Assembly: GCA_964057225.1 (NCBI GenBank)
Contig: OZ059900.1
Location: 4,288,501 to 4,352,500 of the forward strand
DNA from: Auanema rhodensis
Taxonomy: Eukaryota > Nematoda > Chromadorea > Rhabditida > Rhabditidae
Reading direction: 5' to 3'
DNA: 64,000 nt
The translations under genes were made by a program, and so were the position numbers. Shown one piece after another: positions 62,146 through 64,000 of the stretch. Under the pieces are notes generated by a model that was not told the origin of the DNA, did not search any database, and saw only the letters and a list, made by a program, of their open reading frames with translations. The first letter of the stretch is position 1, and each line of letters begins with the position of its first letter.

Positions 62146-63786
62146 TCATCGGAATATAAACATTATGAAATAATATCTGAAGATTGTTACACTATTCACC
62201 GAAACGATATCACAATCGTAAGGTAGCAGGAGAAAATTTTTACAATAATTTTCGTTATCTGCAATTTTACTTGTTCACATTGAAAAATGTGAATATTTTC
62301 TATAATGTGTCGTTTCTGTGTGATTTTTCAACTTTCTTAATTTTTTTGGTGAATTGGGAAAAAAAAATTATTCTACTTCTCGATATTTATATTGTTTAGT
62401 AAGAAATAATGGATTCTCTATTGCGAATCTGATTGATTCTGTCAGCGCTGTATGCTCAAGTAAAAGATTAAGCCATGCATGTATAAAGTTCATTATTTTT
62501 GAGAAACTGCGAACGGCTCATTAGAGCAGATATGATTTTTCTCGATTTCTATGGATAACTGTGGTAATTCTGGAGCTAATACATGCTTAATAGTTGTTCT
62601 TCTTCCCAAGTTCAACGCAGTTATTAGTACAAACCAATTTAATGTTTGTTGACTCTGAATAACCCAGTTAATCGACGGTTTTACTGTCTTTTTTCGAGAT
62701 TAATGTTTGCCCTATCAACCTGATGGTAATATAGAGTTTTACCATGGTGATCACGGGTAACGGAGAATTAGGGTTCGACTCCGGAGAGGGAGCCTTAGAA
62801 ACGGCTACCACATCCAAGGAAGGCAGCAGGCGCGTAACTTATCCACTACTTCAGTGAGATAGTAACTAAAAATAAAAAGATCAATCTTTTTAGATTGATT
62901 ATTTCACTGAGCTGAGCTTAAATAGCTCTACAAGGACCCAGTGGAGGGCAAGTCTGGTGCCAGCAGCCGCGGTAATTCCAGCTCCACTAGTGTAAAACGT
63001 TATTGCTGTAGTTAAAAAGCTCGTAGTTGGATCTGAGGCATTTTCTGTGATACGGCTTGCCGGTAATCATAGATGTGTTTATTTTGTCGGTTTTGTGTAT
63101 GTACTTCGGTGTGTATACTGGCTCGGGTTTACTTTGAATAAATCAAAGCGCTCAAAGCAAGCGATTGCTTGTATGTGCTATCATGGAATAATAAAAGAGG
63201 ACTTCGGTTCTATTTATTGGTTTGAGAGTCGAATTAATGATTAATAGGGACGATTCGGGGGCATTCGTAGGTGTTGTATCCAGTAGAGCAGTCTTTATAA
63301 ACTGCGATCTGTTGAGACTATCCTTTGATTGGATGTTTTGTTTTATACCTGAAAGTATACCTTATTCTTGTTTCAAATAACGTTTTATTGATTGTATATA
63401 GCGATAGCAATATTGATACCTTATTTTAAAAAAGGTATACTTTATTTGTAAGAAAAGGTATACTTTATTTGTAAGAAAAAGTATACTTTATTGGAATATT
63501 GGAACCATTTTTCAAAAAAAAGCGCATATAAATGGTCACCCGAGAATTTTAATTTAAAAAATCAAAAATTTTGATAAAAATGGCAAATTTTACTTGATTG
63601 ATTCTGTCAGCGCTGTAGCTTTCCTCAAGGATTAAGCCATATCGGGAAATTTTCCAAAACATATTTCATATATAGTGTAAAATATGTAAAAAGAGTCAGA
63701 AAATAGAATAAGACTACTCTGAAAAATAGTTTTGAAAAAAAAAATTTGCATATTTTTTCAAAAATTTCCATAATTTTTGACTAGAC
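62146..63786 (+). repeat. Array unit 20, cut off at the inversion (first 1641 bp only)
   Basis: It is a normal haplotype C unit up to GACTAGAC. It lacks the inverted 18S cluster, the single-copy stretch and the minisatellite because the sequence flips orientation at 63787. Confidence 0.96.
62426..63269 (+). rRNA. 18S rRNA, 5' half only (unit 20)
   Basis: A at 492, G at 766, T at 934. This is the last forward copy, ending 517 bp before the orientation switch. Confidence 0.95.
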
Positions 63787-64000
63787 CACGAAAAAAAATT
63801 TTTCCTACAAAAATACACAAAAAAAAATTTTTCCCTGCAAAAATTCTAAAAAAAAATTTTTCCCTTGTAAAAATTCACTAAAAAATTTTTCTCCCTGCAA
63901 AAATGCGAAAAAAAAAAATTTATTCAGAAATACTTCCCCGAAGACATATGGTATCAAAATTTCGTTCCTCTCTCATTTACTTGATTGATTCTGTCAGCGC
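63787..64000 (-). repeat. Inverted partial unit: array orientation switch
   Basis: These 214 bases are the reverse complement of unit-1 positions 2041-2254. They contain the left edge of the minisatellite, the single-copy stretch, and the start of inverted 18S fragment R3. The forward array ends at GACTAGAC (unit position 1641) and the inverted arm starts at CACGAAAA, with no microhomology that I can see at the join. The window ends inside the arm. If the inverted array continues, the two arms would form a large palindrome with a central unpaired spacer of about 613 bp (unit positions 1642-2254). A foldback assembly artefact is the main alternative. Confidence 0.93.

Larger units (their letters stand above)
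1..63786 (+). repeat. Tandem array of truncated-18S satellite units (19 complete + 1 partial)
   Basis: A unit of about 3.15 kb recurs head to tail. Using TCATCGGAATATAAAC as the phase mark, units start at 1, 3151, 7592, 10742, 14243, 17394, 20544, 23695, 26846, 29849, 33219, 36590, 39961, 43331, 46701, 49617, 52533, 55933, 59230 and 62146. Outside the minisatellite, units differ by only a few scattered substitutions and homopolymer changes. Every unit contains the 5' half of 18S rRNA plus the same spacer. Normal rDNA partners (3' half of 18S, ITS1, 5.8S, ITS2, 28S) do not appear, so this is an rDNA-derived satellite rather than an ordinary rDNA array. The phase chosen is arbitrary. Confidence 0.97.

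Overview
The window is almost entirely a tandem array of one AT-rich unit. There are 19 complete units and one cut-off unit, 2.9-3.5 kb each (one is 4.4 kb because it carries a transposon), all in the same orientation from 1 to 63786. Each unit holds the 5' half (about 844 nt) of an 18S rRNA gene. That gene stops abruptly after the conserved GGGGGCATTCGTA segment and is followed by spacer sequence. The 3' half of 18S, the ITS regions, 5.8S and 28S are absent from the window. The 18S start (CTGATTGATTCTGTCAGCGC, then GCTCAAGTAAAAGATTAAGCC) is the form I know from rhabditid/chromadorean nematodes such as Caenorhabditis. With the high AT content and a 43-nt intron in the transposon gene, this points to a chromadorean nematode; I cannot name the genus.

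Unit layout, using unit 1 numbering (unit 1 starts at base 1): 1-280 is spacer with a GNRA-loop hairpin at 127-150; 281-1124 is the truncated 18S; 1125-1286 is unassigned spacer; 1287-1349 holds three 23-bp GTATAC iterons; 1450-1495 is a short forward copy of the 18S 5' end; 1680-2059 holds three inverted copies of the 18S 5' end; 2060-2133 is a single-copy stretch; 2134-3125 is a minisatellite of 29-30 bp monomers with a 146-bp higher-order period; 3126-3150 is a short joint to the next unit. Length differences between units come almost wholly from the minisatellite. Sequence variants define at least three haplotypes (A, B and C). A and B intermingle in units 1-8 and C takes over from unit 9, which is a clear record of unequal exchange and homogenisation.

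Unit 2 carries a complete Merlin (IS1016/ISXO2-like) DNA transposon at 5201-6482. It has 33-bp terminal inverted repeats with one mismatch, a perfect 8-bp target duplication, and an apparently intact 296-residue DDE transposase split by a 43-nt intron. It sits inside one of the inverted 18S fragments. It is the only convincing protein-coding gene in the window.

At 63786/63787 unit 20 breaks off in its spacer and the last 214 bases are the exact reverse complement of unit positions 2041-2254. The array therefore flips orientation, or the assembly does so here. The many 60-150 codon open frames in the minisatellite and spacer are low-complexity by-products of repeats without stop codons and are not annotated as genes.
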